Of a DNA stretch of 40,917 bases, positions 8,529 to 17,084 are shown piece after piece; the stretch's first letter is position 1; each line of letters begins with the position of its first letter. Made by a program: the position numbers and the translations under genes. The notes beneath the pieces are model-generated. The model searched no databases, was not told the origin of the DNA, and saw nothing but the letters and a program-made list of their open reading frames with translations. The DNA lies in assembly GCA_903881585.1 (NCBI GenBank), contig CAIRTW010000302.1, forward strand, positions 1-40,917, written 5' to 3'. This stretch comes from an uncultured Bacteroidota bacterium (GTDB lineage: Bacteria; Bacteroidota; Bacteroidia; Chitinophagales; Chitinophagaceae).

Positions 8529-10865
8529 ATGAAAAAAAATAATTTTATTTTATTATTGCTTGCCACAGTATTTTTTGCCGGTAAAAGTTATGCCCAGACT
8601 GAACCCTGTGCTACAACCGATATGTATAAAAAATATAAGCAAATACACCCGGAAATTGCTGACTATGAACGGCAATTGACGTTGGAGTCAATACAGTATT
8701 ACAAGAACCACCCAACCGAATTATCTCATTTTGCTAAAATTACGGGCGATACCCTGTTCTATGATATTCCGGTGGTAGTGCATGTAATGCATGATTATGG
8801 TGCTGAGTATTCATACCTTACAGATAATTTTATTTATGGAATGGTGAAGGAGATGAATCTTGTTTATGCTGGTCTTAATACCAACTTGTCAACAGTCATT
8901 ACGCCATTTGTAAAGTATATCGGCAAGTCTACTATCCGCTTTCATCTTGCGACGACAGACCCTAATGGCAACCCGACTCACGGGATCACACGCCGCAGAA
9001 CCTATCTTACCTACGGTGGTGATGATATGGCCAAAATGGACTTATGGTCTCCTGCAAACTATTACAACATTTGGTTTGAGAATGTTATCGGAGCAGCATC
9101 TGAACCCGGTTCAGTGATCCTGGCCTATGCAAACTTCCCATCTTCTGCGGCAAGTTATCCTTTCAATGACGGTGTAATTTCCCGCTATGATGCTGACGCT
9201 TATTCTGCTTTTACTATTGAACACGAAACTGGCCATTACTTTAATCTGTTGCACGTTTGGAATAATAATGGAGCAGGCGGTGGCGCTATTAACAGCGGAT
9301 GCGGAGACGATGATGTGGATGATACCCCTCCAACCACAGGTCATTTTAGCACTTGTCCACTTTATGATACGGTTTGCGCTATCAACTATTACAAGATATA
9401 TAATGATATCAATGGTAATGATTCACTGGTAAATTACCCAGATACCGCTAACGTTCAGAATATCATGGACTATTCTTCCTGTACTGTTATGTTTACAAAA
9501 GGCCAGGTACAGCGTATGTATGCGGCCCTTAATAGCAGCGTAGGTAACCGCAGCAACCTTTGGGATAGCTTCAACCTGGTTAGCACTGGTGTTTATAACT
9601 CTGCTGGCGGTCTTGTTCCTAAGTTAGATCTGCAGCCAATACCTGAATTCAATGCTACACTGACATCAGGTGTCGTTAATCAGACCAACTATAAGAATTT
9701 CCTTAATTACTTTACTTTCCCAGGGACAAATGTCCTGTTCAAAAATGAGACGTGGAATGATACTGTTTCCAGCTTGTTGTGGACATTCAGCAATACTGCT
9801 GCGTCTCCTACATCTACGTCTCTCACTTCTGTTACCAATAGCTTCACTGATCCGGGTTGGGTTACGCTTTCTATGGCTGCCACCGGTAATCACTCCGGCA
9901 CTAACACAGTAACCTGGGACCATGCTATTTTTGTTGCCGATGCTACTGCGGTTGATCCGGTTGCTACCAGTTACATCCAGGAATTCAATCCAGCGGGCGA
10001 CAGGGACAAATGGCCGATATTTAATTATTATAACAATAGCTTCAGGTGGAAGTTGAACGACCAGGTAGGCTTTGATGACAATCATTCTGTGCAGTATGTA
10101 GGTTTTGACAGTACACTTGATCCGCTGACCTATACTTATCCTGCTACTGGTACACCAGGTGGAGACGTTGATGATCTGTTCAGCATTCCGGTGAATCTTT
10201 CCAGCTTTACCGATACATGTAACCTTGATTTCTTCTTTTCCGGTGCTTCACGCTCCAGCACATCCAGTGATATTAATGACACTATGTTCATTAGCTATTC
10301 AGTTGATAAATCTAATACCTGGGTTCACTTAGCTACGCTTTCCAAGGCATCGCTGGAAAACAAAGGAGCAAATGCATTCCCATATACTCCGGGCCCTTCT
10401 GCTGACTGGGCGCCTATGACCATCGCGCTTCCTGCTGCTGCCCGTAAAGATTACGTTACCTTCCGGTTCAGGTATCAGCCAGGTAATGGCCCAAGTGTTG
10501 GTTTTTATGGCTTCAATTGTTTTTATGCTATGAGCAGTGGTAACAACTACTACATGGACCATATTACTTTTGGTCGTTTGCCTGCAGGTGTAAACGAGGT
10601 GAATCTTTCTAATACAGATATCACAGTTGCTCCAAACCCAACTAATGGCGATGCTTATGTGCTGATCAAAGATGTAAACAGCAACAAGGCGGATGTAGTG
10701 GTAACTGATGTTACCGGGAAAGTGATCTTCACCACCAGCGATGAAATAAAGGGTGGCGAAGCGCATGTACTTATTCCTCATGCTGCCATTGCAGTTCCGG
10801 GCATGTACCTGGTAACGGCAACTACTGGTAACAAAAATGAAACCAAGAAATTGATAGTATATTAA
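8529..10865 (+). CDS. secreted M43-type zinc metalloprotease with T9SS sorting domain (paralogue)
   Basis: The protein has 778 residues. The signal peptide at about 1-23 ends in SYAQ. The zinc site is HETGHYFNLLH (H232, E233, H236, H242) and the Met-turn NIMDY has M313. A VDDTPP segment precedes the Met-turn. A PKD-like stretch (LLWTFSNTAASPTS) and a choice-of-anchor-like beta domain follow. The C-terminus (VAPNPTNGDAYV, ending KKLIVY) is a T9SS sorting domain. Domain order and many short blocks match the protease at 799-3033, so the two are paralogues with conserved catalysis. The upstream 244 bp are AT-rich and hold a TAACTTTG -7 box at 8498-8505. A strong terminator follows, so it is probably monocistronic. 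Confidence 0.9.
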   Translation: MKKNNFILLLLATVFFAGKSYAQTEPCATTDMYKKYKQIHPEIADYERQLTLESIQYYKNHPTELSHFAKITGDTLFYDIPVVVHVMHDYGAEYSYLTDNFIYGMVKEMNLVYAGLNTNLSTVITPFVKYIGKSTIRFHLATTDPNGNPTHGITRRRTYLTYGGDDMAKMDLWSPANYYNIWFENVIGAASEPGSVILAYANFPSSAASYPFNDGVISRYDADAYSAFTIEHETGHYFNLLHVWNNNGAGGGAINSGCGDDDVDDTPPTTGHFSTCPLYDTVCAINYYKIYNDINGNDSLVNYPDTANVQNIMDYSSCTVMFTKGQVQRMYAALNSSVGNRSNLWDSFNLVSTGVYNSAGGLVPKLDLQPIPEFNATLTSGVVNQTNYKNFLNYFTFPGTNVLFKNETWNDTVSSLLWTFSNTAASPTSTSLTSVTNSFTDPGWVTLSMAATGNHSGTNTVTWDHAIFVADATAVDPVATSYIQEFNPAGDRDKWPIFNYYNNSFRWKLNDQVGFDDNHSVQYVGFDSTLDPLTYTYPATGTPGGDVDDLFSIPVNLSSFTDTCNLDFFFSGASRSSTSSDINDTMFISYSVDKSNTWVHLATLSKASLENKGANAFPYTPGPSADWAPMTIALPAAARKDYVTFRFRYQPGNGPSVGFYGFNCFYAMSSGNNYYMDHITFGRLPAGVNEVNLSNTDITVAPNPTNGDAYVLIKDVNSNKADVVVTDVTGKVIFTTSDEIKGGEAHVLIPHAAIAVPGMYLVTATTGNKNETKKLIVY

Positions 10866-10888
10866 TAGTTCTGTTTGTAATTTTTGGT

Positions 10889-10922
10889 AGTGGCTGTTCT
10901 TACCGGACAGCCACTTTTTTTT
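10889..10922 (+). terminator. strong Rho-independent terminator
   Basis: AGTGGCTGT (10889-10897) pairs perfectly with ACAGCCACT (10907-10915) and is followed by an eight-T run. It ends the metalloprotease transcript and lies upstream of the ftsE promoter, which excludes an ftsE start upstream of it. Confidence 0.92.
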
Positions 10923-10953
10923 GAGTGCAATACCTCATTACCTGAATTGCGTT

Positions 10954-10961
10954 TATCTTTG
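10954..10961 (+). promoter_or_regulatory. -7 promoter element of ftsE, immediately before the start codon
   Basis: TATCTTTG matches TAnnTTTG exactly and ends 6 bp before ATG 10968. Transcription would begin at or next to that ATG. Either the message is leaderless from 10968 or translation starts at ATG 10977. Confidence 0.55.
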
Positions 10962-10967
10962 TTACAA

Positions 10968-11663
10968 ATGAATGAGATGGATCAAAGTATAGTGTCGCTG
11001 ACACAGGCAAACATATACCAGGGCAATAGTCTTGTCTTAAATAACGTGAACCTCCAGGTGGACAAGGGTGAATTTATTTACCTGATCGGAAAAACGGGAA
11101 GTGGTAAATCGAGCTTGCTGAAAACACTTTATGGAGACATCTATCTGAAAGAGGGGCAGGGCAATGTTGCCGGCTTTGACCTGAAAGAACTAACGTGGCA
11201 GAAAATACCACTCTTGCGCCGCAACCTCGGCATCGTATTCCAGGATTTCAGGCTGCTTACTGACCGGGATGTTTATGACAACCTGGAGTTTGTGCTGAAG
11301 GCCACTGGCTGGAAAGAGAAGCCGCTGATGAAGGAGAAGATAGAGAACGTGCTTTCTAAAGTGGGGCTAAAGAACAAGGGTACCAAGATGACCTATGAGA
11401 TGAGTGGCGGAGAGCAACAGCGTGTGGACATAGTCCGGGCATTGCTCAATAATCCCAAACTGATACTGGCAGATGAACCAACCGGGAACCTGGACCCTGA
11501 TACAACTGATGAGATCATGCAGCTCCTATTCAATATCTGCCGCGACTTCCAGACGGCTTTCATAATGGCCACACACGACTATACCATTATCCAGAAATAC
11601 CCCGCACGCGTGGTGCGCATAGAGCAGGGACAAGTAAAGGAGATAAGCGCAGCGGGGGTGTAA
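10968..11663 (+). CDS. ftsE: cell-division ABC ATPase FtsE
   Basis: The protein has 231 residues from ATG 10968 (228 from ATG 10977). A longer frame upstream would cross the terminator and promoter and is rejected. It shows Walker A GKTGSGKSS, Q-loop FQDFRLL, signature MSGGEQQRV, Walker B LILADEPTGNLDP and H-loop ATHD. FtsE works with the membrane protein FtsX at the division site to control peptidoglycan hydrolysis. The length, the fused leader-less form and the VFQDFRLL and PTGNLDP sequences match FtsE rather than LolD, but an ABC ATPase of the LolD group is the alternative. No ftsX gene lies next to it here; ftsX is often elsewhere in Bacteroidota. It is convergent with fmt. Confidence 0.82.
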   Translation: MNEMDQSIVSLTQANIYQGNSLVLNNVNLQVDKGEFIYLIGKTGSGKSSLLKTLYGDIYLKEGQGNVAGFDLKELTWQKIPLLRRNLGIVFQDFRLLTDRDVYDNLEFVLKATGWKEKPLMKEKIENVLSKVGLKNKGTKMTYEMSGGEQQRVDIVRALLNNPKLILADEPTGNLDPDTTDEIMQLLFNICRDFQTAFIMATHDYTIIQKYPARVVRIEQGQVKEISAAGV

Positions 11664-11667
11664 CTAC

Positions 11668-11689
11668 CACACCCTCTGAAGTGGGTGTG
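11668..11689. terminator. hairpin between ftsE and fmt
   Basis: CACACCC (11668-11674) pairs with GGGTGTG (11683-11689) over an 8-nt loop, right after the ftsE stop. There is no T run, so it may be only a weak terminator or a 3' stabiliser. Confidence 0.45.
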
Positions 11690-11815
11690 CTTGGGGGCAT
11701 AGGTTCAGATTCAGGATGTTTTTGAACTGCCGCCAAACTATTTTTTGAAAGACTAACTTGTTCAATTATTTTCTTTTGCTGAGTTCAAGCCCAAAGCTAA
11801 ATTCCTGGTTCCCCT

Positions 11816-12757
11816 TTAGGGGGCAGGGGTTCTGTATCCTCTCATGAAGTCACTGATGCTCATTCGCCTCTTGCCTTCCAGTTGCAGTTCATCGGCATAT
11901 ACCCATCCGTCAACGCCAGCAAAGCGGAGATAGCTTGAACCATCAGTGTTGTACGCACCAACGGCTAAACCGTGTGTCACATTTTCAACATGCACCTTGA
12001 ATATCTTTAGCTGTTTACCATCAAGCGCAGTATAAGCAGCAGGGTAGGGCGATACACCACGAACGAAATTATTGATCTCATTTACTGGCTTGTTCCAATT
12101 TATTGCCAGGTCTTCTTTAAATATTTTGGGGGCGTGTTTTAGTTCACCTGCAGGTATGCTTGTCTGTGGTATCTCCTGCAGCGAATCATCGGCAAGACCC
12201 TTTACAGTTGTTACCAGTAGCTCTGCTCCCGCAGCCATGAGCTTATCGTGTATAGTACCTGCGCTATCTTCGGGCAGGATAGCGACTTTCTCCTGGAGCA
12301 GTATGTCACCGGTATCTATCTCATGCTTTAGTTTGAAGGTAGTAACGCCGGTTTCTGTTTCCCCTTTTATAATGGCCCAGTTGATAGGCGCCGCGCCCCT
12401 GTATTGCGGCAGCAGTGATCCATGCACATTTATAGTGCCCATTGGCGGCATATTCCACACCACTTCCGGCATCATTCTAAATGCTACTACCACCTGAAGG
12501 TCCGCATTAAGCGCTCTCAGCGCATCGAGAAAAGCCGGTGCCTTCATTTTCTCTGGTTGCAGAAGTGGTAGCCCCTTAGCCTCTGCATACTGTTTCACCG
12601 CCGATGTCTGCACCTGCCTGCCGCGACCTGCTGGCTTATCGGGCATGGTTACTACTGCTACAATATTTGCGCCTGCCTCTACCAAACCCGCCAGGCAGCC
12701 TACCGCAAAATCTGGTGTGCCAAAAAAAACGATTCTTAATTGTTCAAAAGATTTCAT
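11816..12757 (-). CDS. fmt: methionyl-tRNA formyltransferase
   Basis: The protein has 313 residues from ATG 12757. It transfers a formyl group from 10-formyl-tetrahydrofolate to Met-tRNA(fMet) for translation initiation. The N-terminal formyltransferase domain has the start FFGTPDFAV, the folate and catalytic block INVHGSLLPQYRGAAPI with N110 and H112, and HEIDTGDIL with D148; these are the catalytic Asn-His-Asp triad. The C-terminal tRNA-binding OB-like domain (from about 208) includes the RGVSPYPAA motif. A codon upstream (TTG) is possible but the ATG fits the family. A TAGCTTTG box sits 8 bp before the ATG. No def gene is adjacent. Confidence 0.95.
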   Translation of the reverse strand: MKSFEQLRIVFFGTPDFAVGCLAGLVEAGANIVAVVTMPDKPAGRGRQVQTSAVKQYAEAKGLPLLQPEKMKAPAFLDALRALNADLQVVVAFRMMPEVVWNMPPMGTINVHGSLLPQYRGAAPINWAIIKGETETGVTTFKLKHEIDTGDILLQEKVAILPEDSAGTIHDKLMAAGAELLVTTVKGLADDSLQEIPQTSIPAGELKHAPKIFKEDLAINWNKPVNEINNFVRGVSPYPAAYTALDGKQLKIFKVHVENVTHGLAVGAYNTDGSSYLRFAGVDGWVYADELQLEGKRRMSISDFMRGYRTPAP

Positions 12758-12765
12758 CAAGGGTG

Positions 12766-12773
12766 CAAAGCTA
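12766..12773 (-). promoter_or_regulatory. -7 promoter element of fmt
   Basis: The minus strand reads TAGCTTTG, a full TAnnTTTG match, 8 bp before ATG 12757. The predicted 5' leader would be only a few nucleotides. Confidence 0.5.
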
Positions 12774-13342
12774 AGTTTTATGAACGGAAACAGGAATGCC
12801 TCACTTTTTGCGTATTTTTTCTGTGATTATATGGGGCATTATGTTTTTGTGATAGTTTGTTGTAATCCTCTACTGCGGCTATTTGCGGTTCTTATTATTT
12901 TTATTCTTAATTTCCCGTTGCGCCACATGCGGGGCATTGTCTGTCCCTTCGGCTTCGCAATTTTCTTTTGCTGACTAGAAGGAATGAAGAGGTACGCCTC
13001 CTTATTTTTCGTTTTTTGGCACAAAGTTCTTACAGAATTTTGAACGCAGGAAATTGAAGTTTTATGATAGTGCGCATTTCGTCCTGCCATGTGCTGCTGG
13101 CGGGATATGATGTAATTTTTTTTTGAGATAATTTGTTGGGGGAGAGGATGATATAGGTTATGAGTGGATAGGGATGCAGGCGAGTTATAAACTCGCTAAA
13201 TTGAGCGGGCTCGAGTTGGCCAGACTCAGCGCTTGGCCTCAACCCCTTGCAAGTGTGAGCTTGGTGCATATTGAGGCAAAACAGGCGATGGGCAAGCAGA
13301 CCGCTGGCATGGTTATAATAACTCTTTAATAAACAACAGACA
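12774..13342. other. about 570-bp non-coding stretch with palindromes
   Basis: This lies between divergent fmt and the hypothetical gene at 13343. Open frames here are short, low in plausibility and lack any known motif. The clearest structure is a perfect hairpin, GCGAGTT-ATA-AACTCGC (13180-13196). Next to it is a GC-rich imperfect inverted repeat around 13213-13243 (GTTGGCCA against TGGCCTCAAC with a 2-nt bulge). Such hairpins resemble REP-like intergenic elements, but I cannot confirm further copies. The 3' end should contain the promoter of the next gene. No tRNA, tmRNA, RNase P or SRP RNA signature was recognised. Confidence 0.5.
13180..13196. repeat. perfect 7-bp-arm hairpin (possible REP-like element)
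   Basis: GCGAGTT and AACTCGC flank a 3-nt spacer. It lies about 150 bp before the hypothetical gene and is followed by GC-rich pairing sequence to about 13243. No T run follows, so a terminator is unlikely. Confidence 0.5.
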
Positions 13343-13636
13343 ATGAACCAAAACGATGATTTGCAACGTACCGATTACGATGATGAAAAAGATGAAGTAT
13401 TGTTCACACAAAAACCATTTTTTGAACTGGAAAAACACGCTAAAGTTGCTAACGAAAGGCTTAGGGTCTTTTTGATAGGCTTATCTCAACCCGAAATGAT
13501 AGCCCGGATACATCAATTGGACCTGTCCGACAAGAGCCTTAATTTTTTGTGTGAGGGAATCGCATTAGAGCATGAAGATTACGAAATATGCACGGCTGTC
13601 GAAATAATAAAAAAAGAACGTGCGAGAGCAATATAG
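13343..13636 (+). CDS. small acidic hypothetical protein
   Basis: The protein has 97 residues starting at ATG 13343. I do not recognise the family. It has an acidic start (DDLQRTDYDDEKDE), no signal peptide or membrane segment, and a mostly helical, charged C-terminal half ending KKERARAI. It reads in the same direction as the two glycosyltransferases, 124 bp upstream of the first. Codon use looks like that of its neighbours, and the frame is the only sensible one here, so it is probably a real gene. It is likely cytosolic. Confidence 0.6.
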   Translation: MNQNDDLQRTDYDDEKDEVLFTQKPFFELEKHAKVANERLRVFLIGLSQPEMIARIHQLDLSDKSLNFLCEGIALEHEDYEICTAVEIIKKERARAI

Positions 13637-13760
13637 GCTTAAAAATGCCCCACAGGACTGCGGTGAATTCTTGTTTGAAATCCGGCGGCACTCAGAATCC
13701 TGATTCACAAATAACATACTTATCAACCTATCCCTTATCAACTTATCTTTACGGCAGTAA

Positions 13761-14849
13761 ATGTCACCCAAAAGAATCATCTGCACCGTTACCAACGACC
13801 TCAACTACGACCAGCGCATGATACGTATCTGTACTTCGCTGGCTGATGCGGGTTATGATGTGACGCTTGTAGGGTTCAAAAAAAGGAAAAGCAAGCCACT
13901 GGTGCAACGTCCTTTTAAGCAGGTGCGGTTATCCATTATAGTGGAGCAGGGCAAGCTGATGTACTTTCATTACTGGCTCAATCTTTTCTTTTTCCTCCTT
14001 TTCCGCAAGGCAGATATTCTCTGCGCCATAGACCTGGATACCATTCTGCCAGTTTATTATGCTTCCATGCTGCGTGGCCGCAAGCGTGTGTATGACGCTC
14101 ACGAGATTTTTACAGACCTCAAAGAAGTGATCTCCCGCCCGTCTGTTCATAAAATGTGGCTGGCTATAGGCAAGCACACCGTTCCGCATTTCAAAACCGG
14201 TTATACTATTGGCGAATGTTATGCAGATGAATTTAAGAAACGGTATGGCGTGAGCTATGGCGTAGTACGCAATGCCACTGTTCTTAAGCCGGTGGAGATA
14301 CCGGTAAAGAAAGATCGGTTCATCCTTTACCAGGGCTGGGTGAATGTGGGTAGATGTTTTGAGCAGCTTATCCCGGCGATGCAATATGTAAATGCGCAAC
14401 TGATAATTTGCGGCGAGGGTAATTTTTATGCCCAGGCAAAAGCGCTGGCAGATGAATATGGAGTGACGGATAAGGTGGTATTCAAAGGCTATGTGCCACC
14501 CGCAGAGTTGACTTACTACACCATGCGCGCTTATATAGGTATCACCCTGTTTGAAGACACCAGCCTCAGTAACCGCCTTTCGCTGGCAAATCGTTTCTTT
14601 GACTATATGCACTATGGAGTACCGCAACTGTGCATCAAGTATCCTGAATACGAACGTATAAACCAGCAGTTTGAAGTAGCGGACCTGATAGCTGATGCAA
14701 CACCGGAAGCTATTGCAACGGAGCTTAACAAGCTACTGGATGACGAAAGCTACTACCAGCGGTTACAGCAAAACTGTCTGCTGGCCCGTGAAAAATATTG
14801 CTGGCAGGAAGAGGAGAGAAAATTGTTGGACATTTACAAACAACTATAG
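13761..14849 (+). CDS. family 4-like glycosyltransferase (GT-B fold)
   Basis: The protein has 362 residues. The N-terminal half has features of a GT4 acceptor domain (RIICTVTNDLNYDQRMIRI, then YDAHEIFTD). The C-terminal half has nucleotide-sugar binding features: a YQGWVNVGRCFEQLIPA stretch, IICGEGNFY, VVFKGYVPPAEL, and a GT4-type region with E-rich SNRLSLANRFFDYMHYGVP. It probably adds a sugar to a lipid- or cell-surface-linked glycan at the cytoplasmic face. The gene is followed 9 bp later by a GT2 glycosyltransferase and the two should be cotranscribed. A TATCTTTA (one mismatch to the -7 consensus) stands about 10 bp before the ATG. The sugar and acceptor are unknown. Confidence 0.85.
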   Translation: MSPKRIICTVTNDLNYDQRMIRICTSLADAGYDVTLVGFKKRKSKPLVQRPFKQVRLSIIVEQGKLMYFHYWLNLFFFLLFRKADILCAIDLDTILPVYYASMLRGRKRVYDAHEIFTDLKEVISRPSVHKMWLAIGKHTVPHFKTGYTIGECYADEFKKRYGVSYGVVRNATVLKPVEIPVKKDRFILYQGWVNVGRCFEQLIPAMQYVNAQLIICGEGNFYAQAKALADEYGVTDKVVFKGYVPPAELTYYTMRAYIGITLFEDTSLSNRLSLANRFFDYMHYGVPQLCIKYPEYERINQQFEVADLIADATPEAIATELNKLLDDESYYQRLQQNCLLAREKYCWQEEERKLLDIYKQL

Positions 14850-14858
14850 TTCACATTA

Positions 14859-15647
14859 ATGAACGAACCTGTTGAAAATAATGGAATAAAATTCAGTGTT
14901 ATCATCCCGGTCTACAATGGCGCGGATACCATAGCGCGCGCCATAGACTCGGTGCTGGCGCAGTCGTACCCGCCAGCAGAGATAATACTGGTGGACGATG
15001 CCAGCAGTGACAAGACTCATGAAATAGTACAGGATAATTATGGAGGCAAGGTGCAGTTCATACAAAAAATAGTGAATCAGGGCAGCTCTGCCGCCCGCAA
15101 CAAGGGTATGGAGGTGGCCTCTGGAGACTATATCGCTTTTCTTGATGCGGATGATGCGTGGCACCCGGACAAGCTGATGCTGATGAACACAATTCTGCTA
15201 TCAAAGCCGGACATTACGCTGTTCTACCACCCTTATACGCAGGAAAATATAATGGCTAAAAAACTGCCGGAAGATATAGTAGTGTATAAATTCCCGTTTG
15301 TGAAGCTGCTACCCAGCAACCCTATAGCTACCTCGTGTGTAATTATTAAGAACAATCCGGCATTCCGTTTTGAGCCAACGATGCGTTATATGGAAGACCT
15401 GGACCTGTGCCTGCAGGTAGGTTATAAGTATAAGATATACATGATCAATATTCCGCTCACGCAGATATTCCGGGCGTTCACATCGCAGGGCGGGATCAGT
15501 GGCAACAAATGGAAAATGCGAAGGGGCGAGATGCGGGCATACCGGCGGCTGGTGAAACTCAACGTATTGTTCCTGCCGTTGTTACCGTTCCTGTTTCTTA
15601 CGAGTATCGGAAAACATATAGTTAAGAAATTTCAGGACAGGCGTTAG
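14859..15647 (+). CDS. family 2 glycosyltransferase (GT-A fold)
   Basis: The protein has 262 residues. The GT2 fold starts at FSVIIPVYNGADT (12-24). The nucleotide-binding ILVDDASSDKT follows (43-53), and the metal-binding DxD-type motif is FLDADDAWHP (94-103). The C-terminus has a hydrophobic stretch (LPLLPFLFLTSIG) that could touch the membrane. It is the second gene of a two-gene unit with the GT4 enzyme 9 bp upstream, so both probably act on the same surface glycan. Its stop overlaps the stop of the convergent DUF763 gene by 4 bp. Substrate is not predictable from sequence. Confidence 0.88.
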   Translation: MNEPVENNGIKFSVIIPVYNGADTIARAIDSVLAQSYPPAEIILVDDASSDKTHEIVQDNYGGKVQFIQKIVNQGSSAARNKGMEVASGDYIAFLDADDAWHPDKLMLMNTILLSKPDITLFYHPYTQENIMAKKLPEDIVVYKFPFVKLLPSNPIATSCVIIKNNPAFRFEPTMRYMEDLDLCLQVGYKYKIYMINIPLTQIFRAFTSQGGISGNKWKMRRGEMRAYRRLVKLNVLFLPLLPFLFLTSIGKHIVKKFQDRR

Positions 15648-16858
15648 AATAGCTGCAACTGCGAGCTGCCGCCTACCTTCTTCGGTAGCTTTGCTTTTCC
15701 CATCACGGTTCTGCCGCCATACTTCCAGGAGTCATTTCGTTCCCGCTCTATGAGCTGCTCAAAATTGTTGTTTGGTGTGAAATCCTCTTCCAGCCTTTTG
15801 GCAGCTTTCGAGAGATTTTTTATGGCTTCGTTCTTGTCATTGATGCCGAGCTTGGCGCGGTTTACCGCATGTTCCAGCGTTTGAATGGCTTCATCATATA
15901 CATAGGTAGGCACAGGGAACGGGTGACCATCTTTACCGCCGTGTGCAAATGAAAAACGAGCCGGATCGTCAAAGCGCGAGGGTGTGCCATGTATCACCTC
16001 GCTCACCAGCACCAGCGACTGCAATGTGCGTGGCCCCAGGCCTTCCAGCAGCAGCAATGATTCCATGTCGAGGTGTTCTTTCTCGTAGGCCACGGCCAGT
16101 ATGCTGCCCAGCCTTTTGATGTCCACGTCTTTCGCTTTTACATCGTGGTGCGAGGGCATTACCAGCTTCTTTATCTCGGGGAGCAGTTTTTCAGGATTTT
16201 GATGTGCCAGTTGTAGTATACCGGCACGAGTTGTTTCCGCGTGTTTGTCGGTGACATTGATGATCTGTCCCTCGCTTCTGCCGTAGATAAAACTATGCGG
16301 CTCCTCTACAAACGAAGCAAGGGTAGGCGAGTGCCAGTGGTAGCGGCGCGCCATTCCATTAGCGCCATTCATGCCTTGTTGTATCACAGACCAGTCGCCA
16401 TCTCTGCTCAATACGAAAGAGTGCAGGTATAATTGGTAGCCATCCTGAATGGCGGTGTTGTCAACTTTTGCCGATAGCTTACTGCTGCGCACCAGCATGT
16501 CGCCGTTCAGCCCGGTTTTTTCGGCTATGCGTAGCAGCTCCGCCGGTGTTTCCCGCGAGTATTTGCCTTTACCGCCACATATATAAATACCCAACTCTCC
16601 CGACCGTTCATTCACAGAGCGCTTTAGTGCGCCCATCACGGATGTGGTAATGCCCGACGAATGCCAGTCCATACCCAGCACGCAGCCCAGCGCCTGGAAC
16701 CAGAACGGATCGCTGAGCCGCTGCAGCACAGCAGCCCGGCCATACTCCTGCACTATTGCTTCTACAATAGCCACACCCAGTTTGCTCATGCGCTGGTAAA
16801 GCCACGGTGGAACCTGGCCATAGTGGAGTGGCATATCAGCATAAGAACGGCCCGGCAT
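15644..16858 (-). CDS. DUF763 family protein with helix-hairpin-helix-like motif
   Basis: The protein has 404 residues from ATG 16858. An upstream TTG would add six residues, but family members begin at the equivalent of GRSYADMPLHYGQVPPWL. DUF763 is known mainly from archaea and some bacteria, and its function is unknown. Visible features are the conserved N-terminal block, a GGKGKYSR segment (about 96-102), YHWHSP, and a probable helix-hairpin-helix-like stretch LLLLEGLGPRTLQSLVLV (268-285), a motif often used for non-specific DNA binding. A DNA-related role is thus a reasonable guess only. The promoter region has TAACTTTA (one mismatch) on the minus strand at 16885-16878. The gene stands alone, convergent with GT2. 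Confidence 0.82.
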   Translation of the reverse strand: MPGRSYADMPLHYGQVPPWLYQRMSKLGVAIVEAIVQEYGRAAVLQRLSDPFWFQALGCVLGMDWHSSGITTSVMGALKRSVNERSGELGIYICGGKGKYSRETPAELLRIAEKTGLNGDMLVRSSKLSAKVDNTAIQDGYQLYLHSFVLSRDGDWSVIQQGMNGANGMARRYHWHSPTLASFVEEPHSFIYGRSEGQIINVTDKHAETTRAGILQLAHQNPEKLLPEIKKLVMPSHHDVKAKDVDIKRLGSILAVAYEKEHLDMESLLLLEGLGPRTLQSLVLVSEVIHGTPSRFDDPARFSFAHGGKDGHPFPVPTYVYDEAIQTLEHAVNRAKLGINDKNEAIKNLSKAAKRLEEDFTPNNNFEQLIERERNDSWKYGGRTVMGKAKLPKKVGGSSQLQLF

Positions 16859-16927
16859 AAGTCGAATTTTGTGCAAATAAAGTTACGGTTTTTTTGAGGA
16901 GCAGTACCATTAGGCATATCTCGCGAG

Positions 16928-17058
16928 TAGGAGACGTTGCACTGCAACTTCTGGCGAAACATAATTACCCGGGTAAAGACGCGGCTTTGCAATATCTGGC
17001 AACGTAACTGTCCGGTTAAAGACGTTGCAGTGCGACGTCTCTACGAAACACAATTACC
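16928..17058. repeat. three tandem 43-45 bp hairpin-bearing units
   Basis: Three diverged copies begin at AGACG positions 16932, 16977 and 17020 (periods 45 and 43 bp). Each has AGACG, a pairing core, then a TCT(C/G) and GAAAC/GTAAC-type stretch and a TAATTACC-like end; the first and third are most alike. In the third copy AGACGT (17020-17025) pairs with ACGTCT (17035-17040). The array fills most of the gap between the DUF763 gene and the M1 peptidase end. It looks like REP- or MITE-type intergenic repeats; no transposase is nearby. Confidence 0.65.
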
Positions 17059-17084
17059 TGCAAGGCCTTTATGCTTTTCCTTTC

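Noticed and set aside
10884..10967. An upstream extension of ftsE
   Set aside because: It would begin inside the terminator at 10889-10922 and cross the -7 box at 10954-10961; the family starts near 10968-10977.
12839..13269. Open frames on the minus strand in the long gap upstream of fmt
   Set aside because: They are short, overlap each other, carry no known motif and lie over palindromic sequence; more likely chance.
13588..13821. A plus-strand frame of 77 residues spanning the hypothetical gene end and the GT4 start
   Set aside because: It overlaps two better genes in another frame and looks compositionally unlike a protein (Ser/Thr/Pro-rich).
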